From: Rhodospirillaceae bacterium
GTDB lineage: Bacteria > Pseudomonadota > Alphaproteobacteria > UBA8366 > GCA-2717185
DNA length: 28,314 nt
Assembly (NCBI GenBank): GCA_002717185.1
Contig: PBDC01000017.1
Location: forward strand, 69,633-97,946
Direction of reading: 5' to 3'
This document shows, one piece after another, positions 15,107-22,843 of the stretch (positions are counted from its first letter, which is position 1; every line of letters begins with the position of its first letter). The translations under genes were made by a program, and so were the position numbers. The notes under the pieces are model-generated. The model saw only the letters and a list, made by a program, of their open reading frames with translations, was not told the DNA's origin and did not search any database.

Positions 15107-15528
15107 GATGCTACGATGACCCTGGCGGGCGGCTTCGGCATTGCTGGTGTGCCGCAAACGTTGATCGAAGGCGTGTGTGACCGCCACTTGCGCGGTCCGG
15201 CTATAATTGTCGACAATTAGGGGTACACGGGTTCGGTATCGCCTGGTTGCTCGCTAAGGGCTGCGCCGGCAGGATCGTTTACAACTTCCTTTTTGCGCTC
15301 ACATTATTTGTCTTCAAGGAAATGCAAGAGGCTAGCCAGATCGACCTGGAAGTTGTGCTGCAAGGCACACTGGTGGAGAGGCTCCGCATGGCTGGGGCAA
15401 GGCTAGGCGGTTTCCTTACGCCAGCCGGGGTCGATAGCGCGTTCGGTGATGGCAAGCCCGTGCGCGAGATCGATGGAAAAGAATATGTTCCTGAGCGACT
15501 ACCACTCTGCGACTTCGCCTCATTTTAG
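15107..15528 (+). pseudogene. CoA-transferase alpha subunit remnant (3-oxoacid CoA-transferase A type)
   Basis: Directly after the ispG stop the sequence reads DATMTLAGGFGIAGVPQTLI and on to IVDN, then a TAG and a one-base frame change. It continues as VHGFGIAWLLAKG, QGTLVERLRMAGARLGGFLT, TPAGVDSAFG and REIDGKEYVPERLPLCDFA. These match, in order, the glycine-rich start, the VDGFG segment and the QGTLAERLRAGG and TPTG segments of the alpha subunit of succinyl-CoA:3-ketoacid or acetoacetate CoA-transferases. The C-terminal part and the beta subunit are missing, and no start codon with a ribosome site remains. It is a decayed gene, not an active one. Confidence 0.85.
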
Positions 15529-15671
15529 CTCGTTAGCTGGATGTCCGTAATCGCGGTGACGCCGGAGTAAGTATCGCGGAGCTTTAGTGACAATGAGGCC
15601 CAGGCGGCAACCGGTGCGCCGCTGGGCATAGCGCACGATTTAAGGACCAACGCCGTATGGCGATTTACTAC

Positions 15672-16499
15672 TTAATGGGTCAGTTCGCCGGCAACTGTAA
15701 TCCGGTGCATGACACGCCGGTGGCCATGATAGTCATTGATGGCGAGATGCTGGACACAGCGATTGTCCCACATCGCCAACGATCCTTCTGCCCATCGGAA
15801 TCGGCAGGTAAATTCCGGTTGTGTCACGTGGTTGCGCAGGTACCCAAGGATTGGTGCGCTTTCCGCTTCGGTTAAGCCGACGATGTTGCGGGTGATCCCC
15901 TCGTAAGAGATGTAGACAGCTTTGCGGCCGGTTTCCCCATGCGTCCGTATTAGCGGATGCTTCGCTTCAACGGATTTCTCTTCGATATCGTTAACTTGCA
16001 TCGCCGCCGCGCGGTTTTTTTGCATATTATAGGTGTTCCGCGTAAACAGTCCGTCCAGCATTTTCTTCATGCCGTCGGACAGGGTCTCGTACGCAAGGTA
16101 GGCGTTGGCAAACAGAGTGTCGCCACCCTGCGGTGGAACTTCTTTTGCGTACAACATAGTCGCGCGCACTGGCGTATCGGTGAACATCTGATCCGTATGC
16201 CAGTCGCCGCCAAGCGTATGGACATCATCCTTGTCCTTCAAGATCTCGAAGATCTCTGGTCGCTCTGGCAGGCCCTTGATATGTGGATGGTAATGCACAT
16301 CACCCCAGCGCGTGGCGAATTCAAGTTGTTGATCCGGCGTGATATTTTGGTCTCGAAAGAAAATTACACAATGATCTAGCAGGGCTTGGTGGATTCTCCC
16401 GAAGGTTGCCTCGTCTAGTGATTTGGAAAGATCGACGCCGTGAATCTCTGCGCCGAGAGCACCTGCGATCGGTTTCACGTCCAAGCTGTTGCTGAGCAT
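15672..16499 (-). CDS. TauD/TfdA family Fe(II)/2-oxoglutarate dioxygenase
   Basis: 275 residues. The facial triad is visible: H101 and D103 in DWHTDQMF, and H251 in MWDNRCVQHLAINDY. R262 or R266 (in GHRRVMHRIT) would bind the 2-oxoglutarate carboxylate. The family cleaves substrates such as taurine, 2,4-D or sulfonates by hydroxylation, with succinate and CO2 as by-products. The actual substrate is unknown, since no sulfonate transporter or other diagnostic gene is nearby. GGGGAT lies before the ATG. The gene is convergent with the CoA-transferase remnant, and 38 bp separate its start from the stop of the upstream polyprenyl synthase gene on the same strand. Confidence 0.9.
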   Translation of the reverse strand: MLSNSLDVKPIAGALGAEIHGVDLSKSLDEATFGRIHQALLDHCVIFFRDQNITPDQQLEFATRWGDVHYHPHIKGLPERPEIFEILKDKDDVHTLGGDWHTDQMFTDTPVRATMLYAKEVPPQGGDTLFANAYLAYETLSDGMKKMLDGLFTRNTYNMQKNRAAAMQVNDIEEKSVEAKHPLIRTHGETGRKAVYISYEGITRNIVGLTEAESAPILGYLRNHVTQPEFTCRFRWAEGSLAMWDNRCVQHLAINDYHGHRRVMHRITVAGELTH

Positions 16500-16537
16500 C
16501 GCTTATCCCCGTCATTCCATGCGGGGATCAGTATGGG

Positions 16538-17560
16538 TCAATAGGTGCGGTCGATGCAAAAGTCGATTAGATCGCGAAGCGCCTGCTTGATTTCTGAGTC
16601 TGGGAAAAGGCCCAGGGAGTCACGGGCCATGGCACCGTAATGCCGCGAACGATCTATGGTGTCGCTTAGCGTATCATATTTGTTCATCAAGCCTATGGCT
16701 TCTTCGAGGTCACCGTCGCTTTGCTCCATAGTTTCTAGGGTTTTACGCCAGAACTGGCGCTCCCTATCCGTTCCGCGGCGCCAAGCCAGCACGACCGGAA
16801 GCGTAATTTTGCCTTCCCGAAAATCGTCGCCGATCGTTTTGCCAAGCTTGGTCTGTTCGGCAGAATAGTCGAGCACGTCATCAACAAGCTGGAAGGCGAT
16901 GCCAAAATTTGTACCGTAGCTTTCCAACGCCGCCGCTTCCGTTGCCGGACGTTCGGCGACGACGGCGCCGATCTCCGATGCCGCTGCGAACAGCTTTGCT
17001 GTCTTCGCGCGTATCACGTCCATGTAAGCTTCTTCGCTGGTTTCTGTATCATTCGTGGTCATAAGCTGCATGACCTCACCCTCAGCAATGGTCGCCGACG
17101 CATCGGATAAAATTTTCAGGACGCGAAGCGAGCCGTCGTGAACCATTAGCTGAAAAGCGCGCGAGAACAAAAAATCGCCGACCAGAACGGATGCCTGGTT
17201 ACCCCAAACTGCTTTGGCGCTGTCCTGACCGCGCCTCAGGTCAGAATCGTCGACGACATCGTCATGCAACAAGGTGGCGGTGTGGATGAATTCTACGCAA
17301 GCGGCGAGACTGATATGCCGTTCGCCCTGATAACCGCATAGTGCCGATGAAGCCAAAGTCATTATTGGTCGTAACCGTTTGCCTCCTGCCGCAATAATAT
17401 GACCAGCTAGTTGCGGGATTAGCGCGACGGGGCTATCCATCTTGTCCACGATGACCTGATTGACTTTAATCAGATCGTCGGCGACCAGCGCACTAACGTG
17501 GTCTAGTGCATGTTTGACGCCATCTCCGCGCAACCCTTCGAAATCGACTACGACAGCCAC
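16538..17560 (-). CDS. Polyprenyl diphosphate synthase (octaprenyl/decaprenyl type)
   Basis: 340 residues from a GTG at 17560, chosen because AGGAGG lies 10 bases upstream; a longer frame to 17608 adds 16 residues unlike the family N-terminus. The first Asp-rich motif is LLHDDVVDDSDLRRG and the second is LVDDVLDY, both needed for Mg2+ and prenyl diphosphate binding; GGKRLRP is the family's basic motif. Such enzymes make the C40-C50 side chain of ubiquinone from IPP and FPP. The chain length cannot be fixed here; decaprenyl is common in alphaproteobacteria. The gene is divergent from the DUF2007-methyltransferase, an arrangement that leaves about 106 bp for both promoters. Confidence 0.92.
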   Translation of the reverse strand: MAVVVDFEGLRGDGVKHALDHVSALVADDLIKVNQVIVDKMDSPVALIPQLAGHIIAAGGKRLRPIMTLASSALCGYQGERHISLAACVEFIHTATLLHDDVVDDSDLRRGQDSAKAVWGNQASVLVGDFLFSRAFQLMVHDGSLRVLKILSDASATIAEGEVMQLMTTNDTETSEEAYMDVIRAKTAKLFAAASEIGAVVAERPATEAAALESYGTNFGIAFQLVDDVLDYSAEQTKLGKTIGDDFREGKITLPVVLAWRRGTDRERQFWRKTLETMEQSDGDLEEAIGLMNKYDTLSDTIDRSRHYGAMARDSLGLFPDSEIKQALRDLIDFCIDRTY

Positions 17561-17666
17561 GTCTCGTTTGCCTCCTGCTCTCCATATTGACAGGCGGGTC
17601 CGGAGCATAGTTCAACACAATTGCCGGTCAAGGGCTGGCCAGAACTACGCGGACAACTGGGACATA

Positions 17667-18608
17667 ATGAAAGAATTGCTAAGAACAACCGACCCGGTGC
17701 AACTTTCCTGGTTGACGGCATTGCTGGCGGACCAGCAGGTTGAAGTTTTCGTGCTTGATACACACACCAGCGTGCTCGAAGGGTCCGCCAGCGCGATCCC
17801 GCGGCGACTATTGGTGAGCGACCATGATTATGAATTGGCTAAACGTCTCCTTGAAGCAGCCGGGGAAATGGATAAGCAAGAACCTCATCCTGACAGTCTG
17901 CTCGATGGCAAAGTAAGTCTTCGTCAGTCTACAAGCGGATACCGCGCTGCGATCGATCCCGTTTTGTTGGCGGCGGCGACGCCTGCGGTTGCAGGTCGCG
18001 TCCTTGATGTCGGGGCCGGGGTCGGTGCGGCTGCACTGTGCTATGCATCGCGCGTACTGGGTGCCACTGTGACAGGTCTCGAACTGCAACCAGACCTGAC
18101 TGCGGTTGCGGCAGAGAATGCCGCGCGCAACGAACTGGCAGACCGCGTAACCTTTGCTGTGGGTGACTTGCTGCGTCCACCGGAATCAATCACGCAAACT
18201 TTGTTCGATCATGTTATGGCAAATCCGCCATATTTGCCGCCCGGACGTGGTCAAGCCCCACCAGACCCTGCCAAGGCTACCGCGATGATCGAGGGCGAAG
18301 CGGATTTGTTAGATTGGATCGAATTTTGTATCCGGATGGTGAAGCCTAAAGGCAGCATTACTCTGGTGCATAGGGCGGATCGGCTTGATGAATTGTTGGC
18401 CCATTTTCACGGTCGAGCAGGTGGCATCGTCGTTGTTCCGCTATGGCCTGGCGGCGATAGGCCCGCTAAACGAGTGATCTTACGAGCACGACGCGATGTG
18501 CGAACGCCTCTGAGGTTGACATCGGGATTGACACTGCATCATGAACTTGGTGGTTTTACGGAAGAAGCGTTGTCGATCCTGCGCGACGGTAAAGCTTTGG
18601 CTGTGTGA
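17667..18608 (+). CDS. DUF2007 domain fused to TrmN6-like adenine-N6 methyltransferase
   Basis: 313 residues from ATG 17667; the frame is open upstream to 17460, but that part overlaps the divergent gene and has no recognisable content. Residues 1-67 are a DUF2007 domain (MKELLRTTDPVQLSW, DTHTSVLEGS, AIPRRLLVSD). After a short linker, a Rossmann methyltransferase begins (GKVSLRQSTSGYRAAIDPVL), with SAM motif DVGAGVG (114-120) and catalytic NPPY (186-189). The second part resembles tRNA1(Val) A37 N6-methyltransferase. DUF2007 is usually a separate small protein, in some genomes next to this methyltransferase, so the single frame is a notable fusion. The DUF2007 function is unknown. Confidence 0.85.
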   Translation: MKELLRTTDPVQLSWLTALLADQQVEVFVLDTHTSVLEGSASAIPRRLLVSDHDYELAKRLLEAAGEMDKQEPHPDSLLDGKVSLRQSTSGYRAAIDPVLLAAATPAVAGRVLDVGAGVGAAALCYASRVLGATVTGLELQPDLTAVAAENAARNELADRVTFAVGDLLRPPESITQTLFDHVMANPPYLPPGRGQAPPDPAKATAMIEGEADLLDWIEFCIRMVKPKGSITLVHRADRLDELLAHFHGRAGGIVVVPLWPGGDRPAKRVILRARRDVRTPLRLTSGLTLHHELGGFTEEALSILRDGKALAV

Positions 18609-18650
18609 TCGCGCCTTGGAATATTCCGCGTCACGGCCTACATATCTGGT

Positions 18651-19517
18651 ATGACGAAGAAAAGATCGATCGATTGGTTGCGGCGCGTTCCTTGGGCGGG
18701 TGGAAAAATTGCTGACCGGTTCGAAGGTGGGCCATTGGTGAATGTCTTGCGACTGGATGGTGTTATTGGCCGAACCTCCAGTCTTAGGCGCGGCGGCTTG
18801 ACTTTGTCCGATATGGCGGAATCGATTGAGCGGGCGTTCGAGGGCCCGCAGCTATCGGCGGTGGCCTTAGTGATCAACTCGCCGGGTGGGTCGCCGGTAC
18901 AGTCGTCGCTGATTGCCACCCGGATACGTGCTCTGGCGGAAGAAAAAGAGGTGCCGGTTTACGCCTTTTGTGAAGACGTGGCCGCTTCGGGCGGCTACTG
19001 GTTGGCATGTGTGGCCGACGAGATCTATGTGGATGCGGCGTCGATCGTTGGTTCTATTGGCGTTGTTTTCGCTGGTTTTGGCTTCCCGGAATTTCTTGCA
19101 AAGGTTGGCATCGAACGTCGCATCCATACAGCAGGTGAAAAGAAAGCAATCTTGGATCCCTTCAAGGACGAAAATCAGAATGATGTCGAGATTTTGAAAG
19201 AACTGCAGGCGGATATCCATGAGCAGTTTAAATGCCATGTGCGCGTTCGGCGGGGCGAAAAGTTGCAGGCTGATGAAGAGGTACTATTCAGCGGAGAGTT
19301 TTGGACGGGAAACCGCGCGCAAGAGTTGGGGCTCGTCGATGAAATCGGTGATTTGCGGACCGTGATACGGGCGAAGTACGGTGAAAAGGTCCGCCTCAAA
19401 GTGGTTGATCGTCAGAGAGGATGGTTTGAAAAGCGTCTAGGTATGCGCAATGACTGGGCTGATGACCTAATTCGTGCTGCCGAAACGCGAGCGCTCTGGG
19501 CCCAATATGGTCTTTAG
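18651..19517 (+). CDS. S49 family serine peptidase (SohB/SppA-like)
   Basis: 288 residues. VINSPGGSPV forms the ClpP-like fold oxyanion region, S113 in VAASGGYWLA is the nucleophile, and K164 or K165 in GEKKAILDPF is the general base of the Ser/Lys dyad. No signal peptide or N-terminal membrane helix is evident, unlike E. coli SppA and SohB, so it may be cytoplasmic or peripherally membrane-bound. Family members cut signal peptides left in the membrane or other small membrane proteins. It starts 42 bp after the methyltransferase gene and is followed 51 bp later by a small membrane protein, so the three may be cotranscribed. Confidence 0.9.
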   Translation: MTKKRSIDWLRRVPWAGGKIADRFEGGPLVNVLRLDGVIGRTSSLRRGGLTLSDMAESIERAFEGPQLSAVALVINSPGGSPVQSSLIATRIRALAEEKEVPVYAFCEDVAASGGYWLACVADEIYVDAASIVGSIGVVFAGFGFPEFLAKVGIERRIHTAGEKKAILDPFKDENQNDVEILKELQADIHEQFKCHVRVRRGEKLQADEEVLFSGEFWTGNRAQELGLVDEIGDLRTVIRAKYGEKVRLKVVDRQRGWFEKRLGMRNDWADDLIRAAETRALWAQYGL

Positions 19518-19568
19518 GCTTAAACCGGCGCTTTGACCGATAAATCGTTTCCGCGCTACTAATTCGGT

Positions 19569-19787
19569 ATGTTGCAAAAACTTCTACTTCTCGCCGCTGC
19601 CATCGCCATTGTGTGGTACGGCTTCAAATTTGTCGGGCGATTGAATCAGCAGCGCCAGCAGCGTGTCGATAAAGAAGAAAACACCGCTCGGGTAGGCGCA
19701 TCTGACACGGTGCAATGTCCGGTATGCACAGTCTATGTTGCCACCGATAGTAAGTCCGACTGCGGCAAGATGGATTGCCCTTATTAA
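19569..19787 (+). CDS. Small membrane protein with C-terminal Cys pairs
   Basis: 72 residues: an N-terminal membrane helix (LLLLAAAIAIVWYGFKFVG), a charged linker, and a C-terminal part with CPVC followed by C-GKMDC. The Cys pairs suggest a small zinc-binding knuckle facing the cytoplasm or periplasm. The arrangement resembles short PP0621-type hypothetical proteins, but the assignment is tentative. No ribosome site is obvious before ATG 19569. It lies between the S49 peptidase and glyQ on the same strand. Function unknown. Confidence 0.65.
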   Translation: MLQKLLLLAAAIAIVWYGFKFVGRLNQQRQQRVDKEENTARVGASDTVQCPVCTVYVATDSKSDCGKMDCPY

Positions 19788-19878
19788 GCTTCTGGCAACA
19801 GCGTCTTTGTCTTTAGTTGACCCTGGTTCAGGCCACGGTTAGGTTGCGCCGCATCCGTGCTCTGACATTGGCCGGGTT

Positions 19879-20763
19879 ATGGCCCCAAAAAACGCCCAAA
19901 ACAACAGCTTTCAAGACCTTATACTGAATCTGCACGCTTATTGGTCAGCGCGCGGATGCGTGATCCTGCAGCCCTATGACATGGAGGTCGGCGCCGGGAC
20001 CTTTCATCCAGCCACGACTTTGCGCGCGTTGGGACCGACACCCTGGAAAGCAGCTTACGTCCAACCGTCTAGGCGGCCGACCGACGGGCGTTATGGCGAA
20101 AACCCGAACCGGCTGCAGCATTACTACCAATATCAGGTGATCCTTAAGCCCTCCCCGGTAGACAGCCAGGAACTTTACCTTGGCAGTTTACGGGCGCTTG
20201 GGATTGATCCATTGGAGCACGATATCCGTTTTGTTGAGGACGATTGGGAAAGCCCAACTCTGGGCGCCTGGGGTCTGGGCTGGGAAGTCTGGTGCGATGG
20301 TATGGAGGTTAGCCAGTTTACCTATTTCCAGCAGGTTGGCGGCATCGACTGCGACCCGATCTCTGTCGAATTGACTTATGGACTTGAGCGTTTGGCGATG
20401 TATGTGCAGGGGGTGGAGAACGTTTATGACCTTGCCTTCAACAACAATGGGGTGCGCTATGGCGAAGTATTTCTGCAATCCGAACAGGAATTCTCCGCCT
20501 ACAATTTTGAACGTGCTGATGTTGATATGCTTCGCCGCCATTTCGAGGATGCGGAGACCGAATGCCAGGCGGTGCTTGAGGCCGGGCTAGTGCTGCCCGC
20601 CTACGATCAATGCCTGAAGGCTAGCCATATTTTCAATCTGCTTGACGCGCGTGGCGTTATCAGCGTTACAGAGCGTCAGGCCTATATTCTGCGCATCCGA
20701 GCGCTGGCGCGCGGCGCGGCAGAAAAATGGATAGAAAGTCAACAGGGGAATGCCGGTGCCTGA
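19879..20763 (+). CDS. glyQ: Glycine-tRNA ligase alpha subunit
   Basis: 294 residues of the bacterial alpha2beta2 glycyl-tRNA synthetase alpha chain, which carries the aminoacylation active site and forms glycyl-adenylate. The start [20 protein letters not shown], then [35 protein letters not shown], and [18 protein letters not shown] are strongly conserved class II segments. The length is normal. The 3' end overlaps glyS by 8 bp, as expected for two subunits made in step. Confidence 0.98.
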   Translation: MAPKNAQNNSFQDLILNLHAYWSARGCVILQPYDMEVGAGTFHPATTLRALGPTPWKAAYVQPSRRPTDGRYGENPNRLQHYYQYQVILKPSPVDSQELYLGSLRALGIDPLEHDIRFVEDDWESPTLGAWGLGWEVWCDGMEVSQFTYFQQVGGIDCDPISVELTYGLERLAMYVQGVENVYDLAFNNNGVRYGEVFLQSEQEFSAYNFERADVDMLRRHFEDAETECQAVLEAGLVLPAYDQCLKASHIFNLLDARGVISVTERQAYILRIRALARGAAEKWIESQQGNAGA

Positions 20764-22840
20764 GCTTCTCCTCGAAATCCTTTCGCAAGAAATTCCGGCG
20801 CGGATGCAGAAACGCGCGGCGGAAGACCTTAAGCGCCTCGTCTTAGACGGACTTAAGAAGGCGCGATTGGCATTCGCCGGAGCGGACGCCTATACGACAC
20901 CACGCCGTCTCGTTCTTGTCGTTGAAGGGCTGCCGGAACAGCAGCCTGATTTACGCGAGGAGCGAAAGGGGCCAAAAGTTGGCGCACCGGACAAGGCAGT
21001 TGAAGGATTTTTGCGGAACGTTGGTCTCCAATCGCTGGAGCAATGCGAGAAAAGGGACGCTAGCAAGGGAGAAGTCTGGTTCGCGATTATCGAGCGACAG
21101 GGTGAACCGACGGCGAATATCTTGCCGGATATCATCAAGGATGTACTGGTTAAGTTTCCGTGGCCAAAATCGATGCGCTGGGGTGCTGAAACGCATCGTT
21201 GGGTACGTCCGGTCGAGAACATCCTGTGTTTGTTCGATGGAGTGGCGGTCGAAAGAATTTCATTCAACGGAGTTTTGGCTGGAAACCATACCAACGGTCA
21301 TCGTTTCTTGTCGCCCGCACCAGCAGAGGTGACCTGTTTTGCGGATTATCGTAATAAACTTGCCGCTGCTTTCGTCATGCTAGATAGAGCGGAACGGAGC
21401 GCGACGATCGCTGTTTCTCTGCAAAATATAGCGGAGGGCGCAGGGCTAACAGTCAACGATGATCCTGCCTTGCTTGATGAGGTATCCGGTTTGATCGAAT
21501 GGCCGGTTTGCTTGCTCGGCACAATCGATGCGGAATTTATGGATTTGCCGTCGGAGGCGCTTACATCATCAATGCGCACGCACCAGAAATACTTTGCGCT
21601 TTCGAACTCGGACGGCAGCCTTGCGCCCCGTTTCGGTTTCGTCGCGAATATGACCGTGACGGATGGTGGTGCAGCGATCGTCGCTGGCAACGAACGGGTT
21701 CTGCGCGCACGGCTTGCTGATGCGAATTTTTTTTGGGACAAAGATCGCCGAATGCGTCTCGCGGAACGGGTGCCGGCACTGGGCGAAATTACGTTTCATG
21801 CCAAATTGGGAACCGTTGCCGAAAAAGTGCAACGGGTCATGGCGCTTGCCGCCGACCTTACGGATAATATCTTCGGTGCAGAGCGAGATGCAGCGAGAAG
21901 GGCGGCACAGCTATGTAAAGCCGATCTCGTGACCGGCATGGTTTCTGAGTTCCCTGACCTGCAAGGTGTGATGGGCCGTTACTATGCGCTGCATGACGGT
22001 GAGAGTGCAGCCGTCGCTGACGCTATCGCTGATCACTATTCGCCACTTGGGCCGAACGATCAGTGCCCAACGTCGCCGGTGTCTGTGGCAGTTGCGCTCG
22101 CCGACAAGATCGATACGCTTACCGGATTTTGGCTGATCGACGAAAAACCAACTGGGTCTAAGGACCCCTATGCTATTCGTCGGGCGGCGCTTGGCGTGAT
22201 CCGAATAATTCTTGAAAATAGCTTGAGGCTGAACTTACTGAATATATTTGCTATAGCAATACGCCTCTACAAAGATAAGGGTGTCGCCGAAGATGCGGAA
22301 ACTGATGCGGTAACGACGGATCTGCTCGGTTTTTTCGCTGACCGCCTTAAGGTTCATCTGCGCGAAACCGGCATTCGGCACGATCTTATTTCCGCGGTTT
22401 TCGCACTTGGCGGAGAAGACGACTTGGTTCGGCTTATGGCACGGGTCAAGGCGCTTGGCAGCTTTCTTTCAAATGAGGATGGCGAAAATCTTTTGGTAGC
22501 TTATCGGCGCGCTGCGAACATCGTTCGTATTGAATCAAAGAAAGATAAGTCCGAATTTGGTGGCAATGTTAGCGTTGATCTGTTGGCTGAAGGCGAGGAA
22601 CGGGCGCTCTTTGAGAATTTCGTAAAGGTCCGCAGTGATGCAGAAGATGCGATCGAGGATGAGCGCTTCGATAGTGCAATGGAGGAGATGGCAAAGTTAC
22701 GTCAACCGGTCGACGCGTTCTTCGAAAAGGTTACAGTGAATGTGGATGACCTGGACTTGCGTCTGAACAGGCTTCGCTTGCTTTCGCAGTTTGGCACAAC
22801 GCTGAATCAGATCGCGGACTTTAGTCTGATCGAGGGTTAG
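20756..22840 (+). CDS. glyS: Glycine-tRNA ligase beta subunit
   Basis: 694 residues from GTG 20756, giving the usual family start MPELLLEI; AGGGG at 20744-20748 is 7 bases upstream. An ATG at 20750 would be only 1 base from that ribosome site and is less likely. Segments seen include [71 protein letters not shown] and [10 protein letters not shown] (HD-like domain), with a C-terminal anticodon-binding region. It binds tRNA(Gly) and completes the enzyme with GlyQ. ppdK follows 3 bp after its stop. Confidence 0.97.
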   Translation: MPELLLEILSQEIPARMQKRAAEDLKRLVLDGLKKARLAFAGADAYTTPRRLVLVVEGLPEQQPDLREERKGPKVGAPDKAVEGFLRNVGLQSLEQCEKRDASKGEVWFAIIERQGEPTANILPDIIKDVLVKFPWPKSMRWGAETHRWVRPVENILCLFDGVAVERISFNGVLAGNHTNGHRFLSPAPAEVTCFADYRNKLAAAFVMLDRAERSATIAVSLQNIAEGAGLTVNDDPALLDEVSGLIEWPVCLLGTIDAEFMDLPSEALTSSMRTHQKYFALSNSDGSLAPRFGFVANMTVTDGGAAIVAGNERVLRARLADANFFWDKDRRMRLAERVPALGEITFHAKLGTVAEKVQRVMALAADLTDNIFGAERDAARRAAQLCKADLVTGMVSEFPDLQGVMGRYYALHDGESAAVADAIADHYSPLGPNDQCPTSPVSVAVALADKIDTLTGFWLIDEKPTGSKDPYAIRRAALGVIRIILENSLRLNLLNIFAIAIRLYKDKGVAEDAETDAVTTDLLGFFADRLKVHLRETGIRHDLISAVFALGGEDDLVRLMARVKALGSFLSNEDGENLLVAYRRAANIVRIESKKDKSEFGGNVSVDLLAEGEERALFENFVKVRSDAEDAIEDERFDSAMEEMAKLRQPVDAFFEKVTVNVDDLDLRLNRLRLLSQFGTTLNQIADFSLIEG

Positions 22841-22843
22841 GCC

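Noticed and set aside
15957..16379. 140-codon plus-strand open frame
   Set aside because: It is antisense to the TauD-type dioxygenase, whose metal ligands are all visible on the minus strand.
17561..17608. Upstream ATG start for polyprenyl diphosphate synthase
   Set aside because: The GTG at 17560 has a strong AGGAGG at good distance, and the extra 16 residues do not look like the family.
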